From Roseovarius indicus (GTDB taxonomy: Bacteria > Pseudomonadota > Alphaproteobacteria > Rhodobacterales > Rhodobacteraceae): DNA of 64,000 nucleotides. Of the stretch, positions 50,197-59,291 are shown one piece after another. Made by a program: the position numbers and the translations under genes. The stretch lies in assembly GCF_008728195.1 (NCBI RefSeq), contig NZ_CP031598.1, positions 2,666,001 to 2,730,000 of the forward strand, in the 5' to 3' direction. Every line of letters starts with the position of its first letter. The first letter of the stretch is position 1. The notes beneath the pieces were generated by a model. It was not told the DNA's origin. It did no database searches and saw only the letters and a list, made by a program, of their open reading frames with translations.

Positions 50197-51447
50197 TTAG
50201 CCGGCGATCTTCACCAAGGCGTGGCGCTTCTTGCCGGCGGAAAGCTTGAGGTCTCCCGCAAACTCGTCGGGTGTCATCAGGCGCGGCTCTTTCACCACCT
50301 CGTCATTGATGCTGGCGCCGCCGCTGGCGAAGAGGCGCTTGGCTTCCTTGCCGGAGGGGCTGAGCCCGGCCTTCACGAAGAGCGCCGTGTTGGCGATGCC
50401 CTCGCCGATATCGGCAGCGGTGAGCGTCACGGTGGGCAGGTCGTCACCCACGCCGCCCTTTTCGAACACCTCGCGCGAGGTGGCCTCTGCGGCCTGTGCC
50501 GCCTCGGCCCCGTGCAGCAGGGTCGTCACCTCGTTGGCGAGGATGATCTTGGCGTCGTTGATCTCGGACCCGGCCAGCGCGCCCAGCCGCTCGCATTCCT
50601 CGATCGGCAGCTCGGTGTAGAGCTTGAGGAAGCGGCCCACGTCGGCATCCATCGTGTTCCGCCAGAACTGCCAGAACTGGTAGGGCGAGCACATCTCGGC
50701 ATTGAGCCAGATCGCGCCATCGGCGCTTTTTCCCATCTTGCGGCCGTCGGCCGTGGTCAGGAGCGGCGAGGTGAGGCCGAAGACCTCGGTGTCGATCACC
50801 CGGCGGGTGAGGTCGATGCCGTTGACGATGTTGCCCCACTGATCCGAGCCGCCCATCTGGAGCAGGCAGCCGTAGCGGCGGTTCAGCTCGAGGAAGTCGT
50901 AGGCCTGCAGGATCATGTAGTTGAATTCGAGGAAGCTGAGCGACTGTTCGCGGTCGAGCCGGGATTTCACCGATTCGAAGCTGAGCATCCGGTTGACCGA
51001 GAAATACCGGCCGATATCCCGCAGGAAGGGGATGTATTTCAGGTCGCTGAGCCACTCGTCGTTGTTGAGCATCAGCGCGCCGGTGGGGCTGTCGTTGTAG
51101 TCGACATAAGCCGCGAAGACCTGCTGGATGCCGTCGATATTGGCCTGGATGGCGGCATCGTCGAGCAGCGGGCGTTCGTCGGCGCGGAAGGAGGGGTCGC
51201 CCACCTTGGTGGTGCCGCCGCCCATCAGGGTCAGCGGCTTGCCGCCGGTCTTCTGCAGCCAGCGCAGCATCATGATCTGGATGAGCGAGCCCACGTGAAG
51301 CGAGCGCGCGGTCGCGTCGAAGCCGATATAGGCCGGCACCACGCCCGCACTCAGCGCCTCGTCGAGGCCCTGGTAATCGGTGCAGTCGGCGAGGAAGCCG
51401 CGCTCGATCATGATGGTCATGAAGTCCGATTTGGGGTGGTAGGTCAT
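50197..51447 (-). CDS. tyrS: Tyrosyl-tRNA synthetase
   Basis: 416 residues from ATG 51447; the frame remains open to 52167 but only opposite anmK. '[17 protein letters not shown]' is the HIGH-type motif, '[19 protein letters not shown]' the tyrosine-site block, and '[18 protein letters not shown]' the KMSKS-type loop (KMGKS). The C-terminal S4-like RNA-binding domain is present ('[21 protein letters not shown]'). Attaches tyrosine to tRNA-Tyr. Divergent from anmK. Confidence 0.95.
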   Translation of the reverse strand: MTYHPKSDFMTIMIERGFLADCTDYQGLDEALSAGVVPAYIGFDATARSLHVGSLIQIMMLRWLQKTGGKPLTLMGGGTTKVGDPSFRADERPLLDDAAIQANIDGIQQVFAAYVDYNDSPTGALMLNNDEWLSDLKYIPFLRDIGRYFSVNRMLSFESVKSRLDREQSLSFLEFNYMILQAYDFLELNRRYGCLLQMGGSDQWGNIVNGIDLTRRVIDTEVFGLTSPLLTTADGRKMGKSADGAIWLNAEMCSPYQFWQFWRNTMDADVGRFLKLYTELPIEECERLGALAGSEINDAKIILANEVTTLLHGAEAAQAAEATSREVFEKGGVGDDLPTVTLTAADIGEGIANTALFVKAGLSPSGKEAKRLFASGGASINDEVVKEPRLMTPDEFAGDLKLSAGKKRHALVKIAG

Positions 51448-51510
51448 ATGGCTTGTTCCCGGGTTTTTCGCGCGGCATGTATAGGCATGGTTCGGGCGAA
51501 GGAAAAGAGC

Positions 51511-52614
51511 ATGTTGAAGGCGGGGCGCATATGGGCGCTCGGGGCGATGTCGGGAACGTCGCTTGACGGGGTCGACGCGGCGATGGTCGAGACCGATGGC
51601 GAGGAGATCTTTGCCTTCGGGGCGTCGGATTACCGGGGCTATTCGGAGGGCGAGCAGGCGGTTCTGGCGGGGGCGTTGGGCAAGTGGCCGGGCGAGGATG
51701 TGGCCGAGGCCGAGGCGGTGGTGCAGATGGCCCATGCCGAGCTGTTGTCGCGGTTCGAGGGGGCGCAGCTGGTGGGGTTTCACGGGCAGACGCTGGCGCA
51801 TGAGCCGCGGGAGCGGGGGACGTATCAGATCGGCGATGGCGCCGCGCTGTCGGAGGCGTTGGGCGTGCCGGTGGTGTGGGATTTTCGCAGCGCTGATGTT
51901 GAATTGGGCGGCGAGGGGGCGCCGCTGGCGCCGTTCTTTCATTTTGCCTGTGCGAAGTGGATCGGGGCGGAGCGGCCCTTGTGTTTCCTGAACCTCGGGG
52001 GCGTGGGGAACCTGACATGGGTAGACCCGCGCAAGGACAGGCCGGAGGCGGAGGGGGCTTTGCTGGCGTTTGACACCGGTCCCGCGAATGCGCCGATCAA
52101 TGACGTGATGATGCGGCGGCGGGGGCTGCCCTATGACAAGGATGGCGCGCTGGCGCGGCGGGGGCATGTGGAGGACGGGGCGCTGGAGTTGTTCCTTGAC
52201 GACGCGTATTTCTCAAGAATGCCGCCCAAGTCTCTGGACCGTAACGAATTTTCCGACATGATCGGATTGGTGAACGAGTTGAGCGATGCCGATGCGGTGG
52301 CGACGCTGACGGGGATGAGTGCCGCCGCGGTGCTGCGGGGTATGGAGCATTGCCCGGAGCCGCCCGAGCGCTTGCTTGTCACGGGTGGCGGGCGGCATAA
52401 TCCGGTGCTAATGGAAATGTTGCGGGTGGCGCTGGATTGCCCGGTGGAGCCGGTCGAGGCGGCCGGGCTTGACGGGGACATGCTGGAGGCGCAGGCGTTT
52501 GCCTATCTCGCGGTGCGCGTGGCAAGGGGGCGGCCGACCTCGGGCCCGGGCACGACGGGGGTGCGCGCGGCGGTGTGCGGCGGCACGATCAGCCGGCCGG
52601 AGGGCACGGATTAG
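51511..52614 (+). CDS. anmK: Anhydro-N-acetylmuramic acid kinase
   Basis: 367 residues from ATG 51511 (GGAAAAGAG upstream; ATG 51487 is possible). '[19 protein letters not shown]' is the ATP-site P-loop, '[13 protein letters not shown]' and '[25 protein letters not shown]' the substrate block, '[11 protein letters not shown]' and '[14 protein letters not shown]' the catalytic region, '[16 protein letters not shown]' the adenosine part. Phosphorylates and opens anhydroMurNAc during cell-wall recycling. Pairs divergently with tyrS, as in many alphaproteobacteria. Confidence 0.95.
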   Translation: MLKAGRIWALGAMSGTSLDGVDAAMVETDGEEIFAFGASDYRGYSEGEQAVLAGALGKWPGEDVAEAEAVVQMAHAELLSRFEGAQLVGFHGQTLAHEPRERGTYQIGDGAALSEALGVPVVWDFRSADVELGGEGAPLAPFFHFACAKWIGAERPLCFLNLGGVGNLTWVDPRKDRPEAEGALLAFDTGPANAPINDVMMRRRGLPYDKDGALARRGHVEDGALELFLDDAYFSRMPPKSLDRNEFSDMIGLVNELSDADAVATLTGMSAAAVLRGMEHCPEPPERLLVTGGGRHNPVLMEMLRVALDCPVEPVEAAGLDGDMLEAQAFAYLAVRVARGRPTSGPGTTGVRAAVCGGTISRPEGTD

Positions 52615-52632
52615 CCGGTCGAAGGGGACGGG

Positions 52633-53373
52633 ATGACGTATGAACTCGATCAGGGGGCCGGGGCGGGGCTGCGGCTGGGGTTGATCCTGCTGAGCACGGA
52701 CGAGACGCTGGAATACGAGGCGCGGCAGGTGCTGGCGGGGCGGGAGGTGAACCTTCTGCACACGCGCATTCCGGCAAGGGCGGATGTGACGCCCGAGGAC
52801 CTGGCGACCATGGCGGGCGAGATGACGGCGACCGCGGCACTGTTGCCGCAGGGGCTGGACGGGGTGGCCTATGCCTGTACGTCGGGCGCGACGATCATCG
52901 GGTCGGAAAGGGTCGAGGCGTTGGTGCAGATGGCGCATCCGGGCGTGCCGGTGACCAATCCGCTGAGTTCGGTGGTGGCCGCGTTGGGTGAACTGGGGAT
53001 GAGCCGGATCGCGATGGTGACGCCCTACGTGGAAGAGGTGACCGGGCCGATGCGCGAGGCGCTGGCGGCGCATGGTGTCGAGACGGTGAGCGACTTCAGT
53101 TTCGGCCAGAAGGAAGACCGGACGGTGGCGCGGATCACCGAGGCGAGCACGCGGCGGGCGATTGTCGAGGCGGCACGGAAGCCGGGGGTGGAGGCGGTGT
53201 TCACCAGTTGCACCAATCTGCGGACCTTCGGGATCCTCGATGCGGCCGAGGCGGAGCTGGGTATTCCGGTGATCAGCTCGAATTCCGCACTGCTGTGGCG
53301 GCTTCTGACGCTGGCGGGGCAGCCGGCGGTTGGCTGGGGGCCGGGGCGGTTGTTCGGCCGCGAAGCTGCGTGA
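52633..53373 (+). CDS. Asp/Glu racemase-superfamily protein, maleate isomerase / AMDase-like
   Basis: 246 residues from ATG 52633 (AAGGGGACGGG upstream). Two-domain racemase-type fold with 'AYACTSGATIIGSERV' (first cysteine, residue ~82) and 'AVFTSCTNLRTFGILDAAEAELGIPVISSNSALLWRLLTLAG' (second cysteine, residue ~197), the paired Cys site of maleate cis-trans isomerases and arylmalonate decarboxylases. In related bacteria similar genes accompany ectoine or nicotinate breakdown, but those genes are not here, so the substrate is open. Its end overlaps no other gene; the acyltransferase starts 10 bases later. Confidence 0.8.
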   Translation: MTYELDQGAGAGLRLGLILLSTDETLEYEARQVLAGREVNLLHTRIPARADVTPEDLATMAGEMTATAALLPQGLDGVAYACTSGATIIGSERVEALVQMAHPGVPVTNPLSSVVAALGELGMSRIAMVTPYVEEVTGPMREALAAHGVETVSDFSFGQKEDRTVARITEASTRRAIVEAARKPGVEAVFTSCTNLRTFGILDAAEAELGIPVISSNSALLWRLLTLAGQPAVGWGPGRLFGREAA

Positions 53374-53383
53374 GATTACCGAG

Positions 53384-55333
53384 ATGAGCGATCTGGCCTA
53401 CCGCAGGGAACTCGACGGCGTGCGCGCCATTGCCGTCTTGAGCGTGGTGCTGTTCCATGTCGGGTATCCGGACATGACGGGCGGCTTCGTGGGCGTCGAT
53501 ATCTTCTTCGTGCTGTCGGGCTACCTGATCTGCGGGCAGACCTACATGCGGCTGGAGGCGGGCACCTATTCGGTGACCGAGTTCTTTGCGCGGCGGATCC
53601 GGCGGCTGTCGACGGCCTATGCCTTGTGTTTCCTGGTGACGGCGCTTCTGGCGAACGCGTTCTTCCTGCGCTCGGAGATGGGCGTGGTGGCGGATGGGTT
53701 CCTGGGGTCGATCACCTTCACGAACAACTACAACCTTTTGAATTCGGTTGGATATTTCTCGACGCCCGCGCATGAGAACCCGTTTCTGCACACCTGGTCG
53801 CTGTCGATTGAGGAGCAGTTCTATATCGTGCTGCCGATGCTCATTTTGCTGACGCGCCGCAACCGGGTGACGTTTGCGTGGCTGCTGAGTGTGCTGTTCG
53901 TGGTGTCGCTGGCGCTGACGCTGTTTTCGGGGGATCTGATCTATGACCGGGAGGAGCGGTTTTTCGCGTCGAGCTTCCGGGTGTGGGAGCTGGCGGCGGG
54001 CGGCTTGATCTTCCTCGTGACCTATCACAGGCTCATTCCGGCGAAGCTGCCGCTCATGCCGCTGGTGGGGCTGGCGCTGGTGGTGGTGCCGGTGAAGTTT
54101 CTCGATGCGAGCTACCTGTATCCCGGGTGGGCGACGGTGTTGCCCGTGTTGGGGACGGTGGTGCTGATCGCGTTCGCGGCGCCTGGGCATAGCTGGGTGG
54201 CAAAAGCGCTGGCGGTGCGGCCGATGGCCTATATCGGGCGGATTTCCTATGGGACGTACCTGTGGCACTGGCCGGTGATCGTGGGGGCGCTGTACTATGG
54301 CGTGACGCTGACCGACGAGATCCGGGCGGTGCTGGTGCTGGTTTCGCTGGCGCTGGGGGCGGTGTCGTATCATTTCGTCGAGATGCCGGTGCGGCGGATT
54401 TCGGTGCGGGGTGAAGGGAAAAAGCGGCTCTACATGCTGTTCGCCGGGCAGGCTTTGGTGCTGCTCGGGCTGGCGGTTTACCTGATGTACCAGCCCGGCA
54501 AGGCGGGCGCGGGCGAGGATGCGCGGCTGGAGGCGTTGAAGGCCGAGGTGATGAATGTGCACCCGGGGTGGGATGCGTGCTGGGGGCAGGACAGCCCCGA
54601 GACGTTCTGCACGCTGGGGGTCGAGGGCGAAGAGCCTGCTTACGTGCTCTGGGGTGACAGCATGGCGAATTCGGCTTTCGAGGCGTTCGATGCTTATGGC
54701 GAAGAGCATGACCAAGCGGGCTACATGATCACCAAGGCGGCCTGTGCGCCGCTTTCGGGGGCCGGGACGAAGCCGGATTGCATTGCCTTCAATGACCGGA
54801 TTTTCGAGTACCTGGAGAGCGCGCCGCCTATGGATGTGTTTCTCTTCGCGCGGTGGTCGTTCTATGCGGAAGGTTATGGGCATCGCGGTGACCGGTCGGG
54901 GCAGGTGGCGTTGCTGGGGCCGGATGGCAGTGCGGCGGAGGAGAATTTCCCGCTGTTCGCCGAGAGCCTGAGCGCGGCGGTCGCACGGGTGGCGGAGAAG
55001 CACCGGGTGATCGTGATCAACCATGTGCCGGAATTTCCGACATCGGTGCCGAAATCCATGCTGCGGACGATGCGGTTCGGGTCGGAGCCGCTGAACCTGA
55101 CGGTGGAACAGTTCGAAAGCCGGACGGGGCGGACGGTGGAGGCCGTGCGGCAAGCCGCGGAGGAAAACGGGGCGGTGCATGTCGCGCCGGCGGAGCTTTT
55201 CTGTAACGATACGGTCTGTCACCATGAGGTGGAGGACGTGCCGCTCTTTATCGACAACGTGCACCTGGGGCCGCGGGGGAACGACCTGTTGCTGCAGGCG
55301 GTGGATGCGGCGCTTGAGACGGAGGGCCAGTGA
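53384..55333 (+). CDS. Acyltransferase 3 (OafA-type) with SGNH C-terminal domain
   Basis: 649 residues from ATG 53384. The first ~370 residues form the ten-helix acyltransferase-3 domain: 'YRRELDGVRAIAVLSVVLFHVG' with the catalytic His, 'GGFVGVDIFFVLSGYLI', 'FFARRIRRL' with the R-x10-H-type Arg motif, 'HTWSLSIEEQFYIVLP'. Residues ~400-645 are a periplasmic SGNH-like domain: 'YVLWGDSMANSAFEAF' with its Ser, and 'LFIDNVHLGPRGNDLLLQAV' with the D-x-x-H pair. O-acetylates a surface polysaccharide or LPS. Confidence 0.9.
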   Translation: MSDLAYRRELDGVRAIAVLSVVLFHVGYPDMTGGFVGVDIFFVLSGYLICGQTYMRLEAGTYSVTEFFARRIRRLSTAYALCFLVTALLANAFFLRSEMGVVADGFLGSITFTNNYNLLNSVGYFSTPAHENPFLHTWSLSIEEQFYIVLPMLILLTRRNRVTFAWLLSVLFVVSLALTLFSGDLIYDREERFFASSFRVWELAAGGLIFLVTYHRLIPAKLPLMPLVGLALVVVPVKFLDASYLYPGWATVLPVLGTVVLIAFAAPGHSWVAKALAVRPMAYIGRISYGTYLWHWPVIVGALYYGVTLTDEIRAVLVLVSLALGAVSYHFVEMPVRRISVRGEGKKRLYMLFAGQALVLLGLAVYLMYQPGKAGAGEDARLEALKAEVMNVHPGWDACWGQDSPETFCTLGVEGEEPAYVLWGDSMANSAFEAFDAYGEEHDQAGYMITKAACAPLSGAGTKPDCIAFNDRIFEYLESAPPMDVFLFARWSFYAEGYGHRGDRSGQVALLGPDGSAAEENFPLFAESLSAAVARVAEKHRVIVINHVPEFPTSVPKSMLRTMRFGSEPLNLTVEQFESRTGRTVEAVRQAAEENGAVHVAPAELFCNDTVCHHEVEDVPLFIDNVHLGPRGNDLLLQAVDAALETEGQ

Positions 55334-56475
55334 TGCGTGACGACAAACCTCTCGATCCGGCGACGATTGCCGCGCGGGCGGCCGGGGCCGTGGATGGCGA
55401 GCATGGCGGCGTGGTGCCGGGCGTGCAGCCGGCGACGACGTTCCGGCGGGATGAGAGCTATGCGCTCATGTCGGGCGGCAGCTATGGGCGGGATCACAAT
55501 GCCACGGTGTTGCAGGCCGAGGAGGTGCTGCGGCAGCTGGAAGGCGCGGCGGAGACGCGGCTGTTCCCGTCGGGGATGGCGGCGGTGGCGGCACTGTTCC
55601 GGACCTTGCCGGATGGCGCGCGGGTGGTCATGCAATCGGGCATCTACTGGGGTGTGACGGCCTGGGTCAGGGAGTTCTGCGCGCGGCGGAATATCCGGCT
55701 GGAGGAGGTCGACGCGGCCGACCCGCTGGCCATCCGCAAGGCGCTGGTGGAGAAGGCGGACCTGGTGTGGATCGAGGTGCCGTCGAACCCGTGGCTTCGG
55801 GTGTCGGATATCGGGGCGATTGCCAAGCTGACCCATGACCGGGGCGGGCTGCTGGCGGTGGACGGGACGGCGGCGACGCCGGTTCTGACGCGGGTGTTGG
55901 AGCTGGGCGCCGATATCTCGATGCATTCGGGAACGAAGGCGATCAACGGGCATTCGGATGTTCTGGCGGGCGTGTTGTCGTGCCGGGATGCCGGGACGGT
56001 GACATGGCGGGCGATCTGTGCCGACCGGCAGGCGGCCGGCGCGATCCTGGGGCCGTTCGAGGCGTGGCTGCTGATGCGGGGGATGCGGACGCTGCCCCTG
56101 CGGATGGAGCGGATGTGCCGGAGCGCACAGGTGCTGGCCGAGGAATTGGCGGCGCATGAATGCGTGGAGCGGGTGCTGTACCCCGGCTTGCCGGATCATC
56201 CGTCGCACGGGCTGGCGGCGGCGCAGATGAAAGGTGGCTTCGGCTACCTGATGTCGGTGCTGGTGAAGGGCGGCGCCGAGGAGGCGCTGGCGGTGGCGGG
56301 GCGGATGCGGCTCATCCATCGGGCGACGTCGCTGGGCGGGGTGGAGAGCCTTGTCGAGCACCGGGCGACGATCGAGCCGCATACGGGCATCCCCGGCAAC
56401 CTGCTGCGGCTGTCGGTGGGGATCGAGGATGCGGGCGACCTGATGGCGGATCTCGACCAGGCGCTGCGGGGGTAG
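55333..56475 (+). CDS. PLP-dependent Cys/Met metabolism enzyme (trans-sulfuration family)
   Basis: 380 residues from ATG 55333, coupled to the acyltransferase stop (TGATG). 'GVQPATTFRRDESYAL...YGRDHNATVLQAEEVLRQLEGAAETRLFPSGMAAVAALF' and 'LVWIEVPSNPWLRVSDIGAIAKL' and 'ADISMHSGTKAINGHSDVLAGVL' give the PLP-binding Lys in SGTKAINGHSD. Enzymes of this group do gamma- or beta-elimination/replacement (cystathionine synthase or lyase, methionine lyase). The exact reaction is not fixed by these residues. Confidence 0.88.
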   Translation: MRDDKPLDPATIAARAAGAVDGEHGGVVPGVQPATTFRRDESYALMSGGSYGRDHNATVLQAEEVLRQLEGAAETRLFPSGMAAVAALFRTLPDGARVVMQSGIYWGVTAWVREFCARRNIRLEEVDAADPLAIRKALVEKADLVWIEVPSNPWLRVSDIGAIAKLTHDRGGLLAVDGTAATPVLTRVLELGADISMHSGTKAINGHSDVLAGVLSCRDAGTVTWRAICADRQAAGAILGPFEAWLLMRGMRTLPLRMERMCRSAQVLAEELAAHECVERVLYPGLPDHPSHGLAAAQMKGGFGYLMSVLVKGGAEEALAVAGRMRLIHRATSLGGVESLVEHRATIEPHTGIPGNLLRLSVGIEDAGDLMADLDQALRG

Positions 56476-57024
56476 GGGCCGTCCTACCCGGCTCGCATAT
56501 TATCTATTTGATACATTGAAATGGGCGCTACCGGGCGGCGCACCCGCGCGTATCCTTTCAAAATGACTGAAATCAGCGGCTGTGATTCTAGGTTGCTCGA
56601 CCACCTTAAGTTGAGGTGATCGCTTATTGTCTCCAAATGATAATCAATGGCGGCGGAATTGTGGCATTCGATACGGCTTTCTGGTGGGCCGGCGCCCGTT
56701 GAAGGCGAATTTTTTTCGAGGCCTCCCGGCGACCGGGTTGCGGCCCCTGGGCCGAGGAAAGGATCAGGCCAAGTCGTTAAGAATTAACCAAAATTGTGCG
56801 GATTCGTACTGTTCAACGCCTGAACCATCTTGGAAATAACTCTCAATTTGAAAGTCATGGAGCGACCAAATCTTTCAATTTCAGCGTCTTTTTTTTGCTT
56901 AATGTTTTGCTGAGTATCAGATTGTGACGTAATAATGGCTCCGGGATGGCTCGAATGTGGCGATTTTAAGGCTGCTGGGGGAGCCGCTCGTCAATTTTGA
57001 CCAGACACCTTTGGGGGGTGACCA
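56476..57024. other. AT-rich regulatory region upstream of the curli locus
   Basis: About 550 bases without a supported gene (the frame 56627-56839 has no RBS or motif). The second half is AT-rich with T-runs (56888-56897) and contains the promoter of the first curlin gene, which has GGGGGGTGACCA before its ATG. No palindromic operator was recognised, and no csgD-like regulator is nearby. Confidence 0.5.
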
Positions 57025-57702
57025 ATGAAACGTATTCTTGCTTCTGCCGCGCTTTGCGCGGCCCTGTCGACTGTTGCCTACGCGGATAACAACGAGATCT
57101 TCGTGACGCAGTCGGGTAACAACAACCAGATCGGCAACGCTGCGCATCCTGCCACGCAGACGGGCATCTACAACGACATGACGTTCACTCAGAGCGGCAG
57201 TGACAACGTCATCGGCGCATCGAGCAACCCTGCACGGTTGCAGGGCGCCATCCAGGACGGCGACGATCATGTCATGGACGTGACCCAGCCGGGCCACCGC
57301 AACCAGGCCATCCGGCTTGAGCAGGATGGCGGCAACCACAGCGACATGTTCATTCGCCAGAGCGGCAATGACAACACGCTGGGCTTCATTCGCCAGAACG
57401 GCGACAAGCACCTCGCCGACATCACGCAGAGCGGCAACAACAACAGCGGCAACGCACGCCAGGTGGGCCGCGACAACGTTCTGATGGCGCGCCAGAGCGG
57501 CAACGCCAACGATTTCCTGATCCTCTCGGGGGATTTCGGCGTGAACGGCCGCCCGGGCGCCTGCACCAGCTGTGACGTGACCCTGATCCAGTCGGGCAAC
57601 TCGAACTACAGCAACGTCTGGCAGCAAGGCAACAACCAGATGGCCAGCATCACCCAGAGCGGCAACAACAACACCGCCTACACCAAGCAGTCGCCGAACT
57701 GA
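57025..57702 (+). CDS. Curlin-repeat amyloid subunit 1 (CsgA/CsgB-like)
   Basis: 225 residues. Signal peptide 1-20 ending VAYA, then 'DNNEIFVTQSGNNNQIGN' and about seven curlin repeats with the Q-x-G-x2-N core (QSGNNN, QSGSDN, QPGHRN, QDGGNH, QSGNDN, QNGDKH, QSGNNN, and so on), which build the cross-beta core of curli fibres. Near the C-terminus the repeats are broken by 'SGDFGVNGRPGACTSCDVTLIQSGN', a CxxC segment absent from E. coli CsgA. It has the longest 5' region of the four and is probably the first cistron. Confidence 0.92.
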   Translation: MKRILASAALCAALSTVAYADNNEIFVTQSGNNNQIGNAAHPATQTGIYNDMTFTQSGSDNVIGASSNPARLQGAIQDGDDHVMDVTQPGHRNQAIRLEQDGGNHSDMFIRQSGNDNTLGFIRQNGDKHLADITQSGNNNSGNARQVGRDNVLMARQSGNANDFLILSGDFGVNGRPGACTSCDVTLIQSGNSNYSNVWQQGNNQMASITQSGNNNTAYTKQSPN

Positions 57703-57728
57703 GACCCGGTTTCCGGCTTTACCGAGGT

Positions 57729-57748
57729 GTCCGGGCCGGCCCCCGGAC
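57729..57748 (+). repeat. Intercistronic hairpin between curlin genes 1 and 2
   Basis: GTCCGGG/CCCGGAC, 7-bp arms around CCGGCC, 27 bases after the stop. Same sequence family as the hairpins at 58470 and 59234. No T-run follows. Confidence 0.75.
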
Positions 57749-57785
57749 CGGATGCCGCCAACCCTTTCAAACTTGAGGAAATGAC

Positions 57786-58445
57786 ATGAAGCTTTTTGCA
57801 ACAGCAGCAGCCCTCGCAGCCCTTGTCGGCACCGCCGCCCTGGCAGACAACAACGAACTTTTCGTGACCCAGTCGGGCAACAACAACGTGATCGGCAATG
57901 CCGACCAGCCGGCCACGCAGATCGGCACGCAGAACGACGCGACCTTCGTTCAGAGCGGCAATGACAACTCGATCGGCGATGTCGGCCCGAACGTGGCCAA
58001 CATGGGGCAGCGCGGCTTCAAGCACACGCTGGAAATCCGTCAGTCGGGTAACCGCAACAAGACGATCCGCTACACCCAGACCGGCGAGAAGAACGACATG
58101 TCGATCCGCCAGACCGGCAATGACAACCAGCTTCAGCTGGTCATGCAGCGGGGCGAGAACAACGACGCCGACGTGGTGCAGAGCGGCAACGACAACCGCG
58201 GCTTCGCCGTGCAGGTCGGCAAATCGAACGTGCTCGACGTGGTCCAGGGCGGCCACCGGAACGATTTCGACATCAACTCGGGTGATTTCGGGCCGTCGAA
58301 CGGGTGCATCTCGTGCGACGTGGTCCTGCGCCAGCCGGGCAACGACAACTACGCCAACGTGCTGCAGTCGGGCACCAACCAGATGGCCAATATCAGCCAG
58401 AGCGGTCTCAACAACACGGTCTACTCGTCGCAGTCGGCAAACTAA
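57786..58445 (+). CDS. Curlin-repeat amyloid subunit 2
   Basis: 219 residues from ATG 57786 (TTGAGGAAATGAC upstream). Signal peptide 1-20 (ending ALA), 'DNNELFVTQSGNNNVIGNADQPATQ', then curlin repeats (QSGNDN, QRGFKH, QSGNRN, QTGEKN, QTGNDN, QRGENN, QSGNDN) and the CxxC segment 'SGDFGPSNGCISCDVVLRQPGN', followed by two final repeats ending 'YSSQSAN'. Exported subunit of the curli-type fibre. Confidence 0.93.
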   Translation: MKLFATAAALAALVGTAALADNNELFVTQSGNNNVIGNADQPATQIGTQNDATFVQSGNDNSIGDVGPNVANMGQRGFKHTLEIRQSGNRNKTIRYTQTGEKNDMSIRQTGNDNQLQLVMQRGENNDADVVQSGNDNRGFAVQVGKSNVLDVVQGGHRNDFDINSGDFGPSNGCISCDVVLRQPGNDNYANVLQSGTNQMANISQSGLNNTVYSSQSAN

Positions 58446-58469
58446 TCCGGCCGCCGGATATCAAGCAGC

Positions 58470-58498
58470 CTGTCCGGGCCGATGCCCGGCCCGGACAG
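58470..58498 (+). repeat. Intercistronic hairpin between curlin genes 2 and 3
   Basis: CTGTCCGGGCC/GGCCCGGACAG, perfect 11-bp arms, loop GATGCCC. Same position relative to the stop and the next RBS as its two relatives. Confidence 0.85.
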
Positions 58499-58527
58499 AT
58501 CCAACACTGGAAAATTGAGGAAACAAC

Positions 58528-59205
58528 ATGAAACTCCTTGCAACTGTAGCCACCGTCGCCGCGCTTCTCGGCACGGCCGGCCTCGCCGACAACAACGAGC
58601 TCTTCGTGACGCAGGCGGGCAACGACAACTTCGTCGGTGATGCCAACAACCCTGTCGAACAGAACGGCACCTCGAACTACATGGACATCAGCCAGACCGG
58701 CAACGGCAACACCGTCGGGTCGCGGGCGACGTCGGAACCGGCGCTGCCGACATGGCCTGGCGCAACCCAGACCGGCTCGGACCACGAGATGACCATCGTG
58801 CAATCGGGGCACCGCAACAAGGCCGAGCTACTTCAGCAGCGCGGCGGCAACAAGAACACGATGGAAATCCGTCAGAGCGGCAATGACAACCGCATCGTCA
58901 ACGCCCACCAGTACGGTGACAAGAACACGTTCGACGTGCGCCAGAGCGGCAACGAGAACTATGGCAACTCGCTGCAGGTCGGTGACCAGAACATCATCGA
59001 GGTGCGCACGAGCGGTCACCGCAACACTTATGACCTGAATCAGGGCAGCTTCTCGGCCAATGCCTGCACCAAGTGCGACATCGAGCTGATCCAGGGCGGC
59101 AACGACAACGCCGCCAATGTGTATCAACAGGATCTGAACCAGATGGCCAGCATCAGCCAGAGCGGCAACGGCAACACGGTCTACACGTCGCAGGCGGCTA
59201 ACTGA
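58528..59205 (+). CDS. Curlin-repeat amyloid subunit 3
   Basis: 225 residues from ATG 58528. Signal peptide ending GLA, 'DNNELFVTQAGNDNFVGDANNPVEQ', repeats with an insertion around residues 65-80 ('RATSEPALPTWPGATQ'), then QSGHRN, QRGGNK, QSGNDN, QYGDKN, QSGNEN, QVGDQN and others, and the CxxC segment 'QGSFSANACTKCDIELIQGGN'. The C-terminal 100 residues are very close to subunit 4, indicating recent duplication. Confidence 0.93.
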   Translation: MKLLATVATVAALLGTAGLADNNELFVTQAGNDNFVGDANNPVEQNGTSNYMDISQTGNGNTVGSRATSEPALPTWPGATQTGSDHEMTIVQSGHRNKAELLQQRGGNKNTMEIRQSGNDNRIVNAHQYGDKNTFDVRQSGNENYGNSLQVGDQNIIEVRTSGHRNTYDLNQGSFSANACTKCDIELIQGGNDNAANVYQQDLNQMASISQSGNGNTVYTSQAAN

Positions 59206-59233
59206 GGCTGCAGAGTCTCAATCAGAAGCGAAA

Positions 59234-59258
59234 ATTCGGGCCGAAGCCCGGCCCGAAT
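59234..59258 (+). repeat. Intercistronic hairpin between curlin genes 3 and 4
   Basis: ATTCGGGCC/GGCCCGAAT, perfect 9-bp arms, loop GAAGCCC, almost the same loop as at 58481-58487. Confidence 0.85.
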
Positions 59259-59291
59259 GACACCCACATTTGTAAATGGTAGGAAATTAAC

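Noticed and set aside
50221..51510. N-terminal extension of the anmK frame by 430 codons
   Set aside because: Runs opposite tyrS; anmK family starts at the MSGTSLDG region, and ATG 51511 has its own RBS.
51448..52167. N-terminal extension of the tyrS frame
   Set aside because: Lies opposite anmK; TyrS family length is met from ATG 51447.
53273..55264. 663-codon minus-strand frame opposite the acyltransferase
   Set aside because: Arg/His/Gln-rich shadow; the plus strand carries clear acyltransferase and SGNH motifs.
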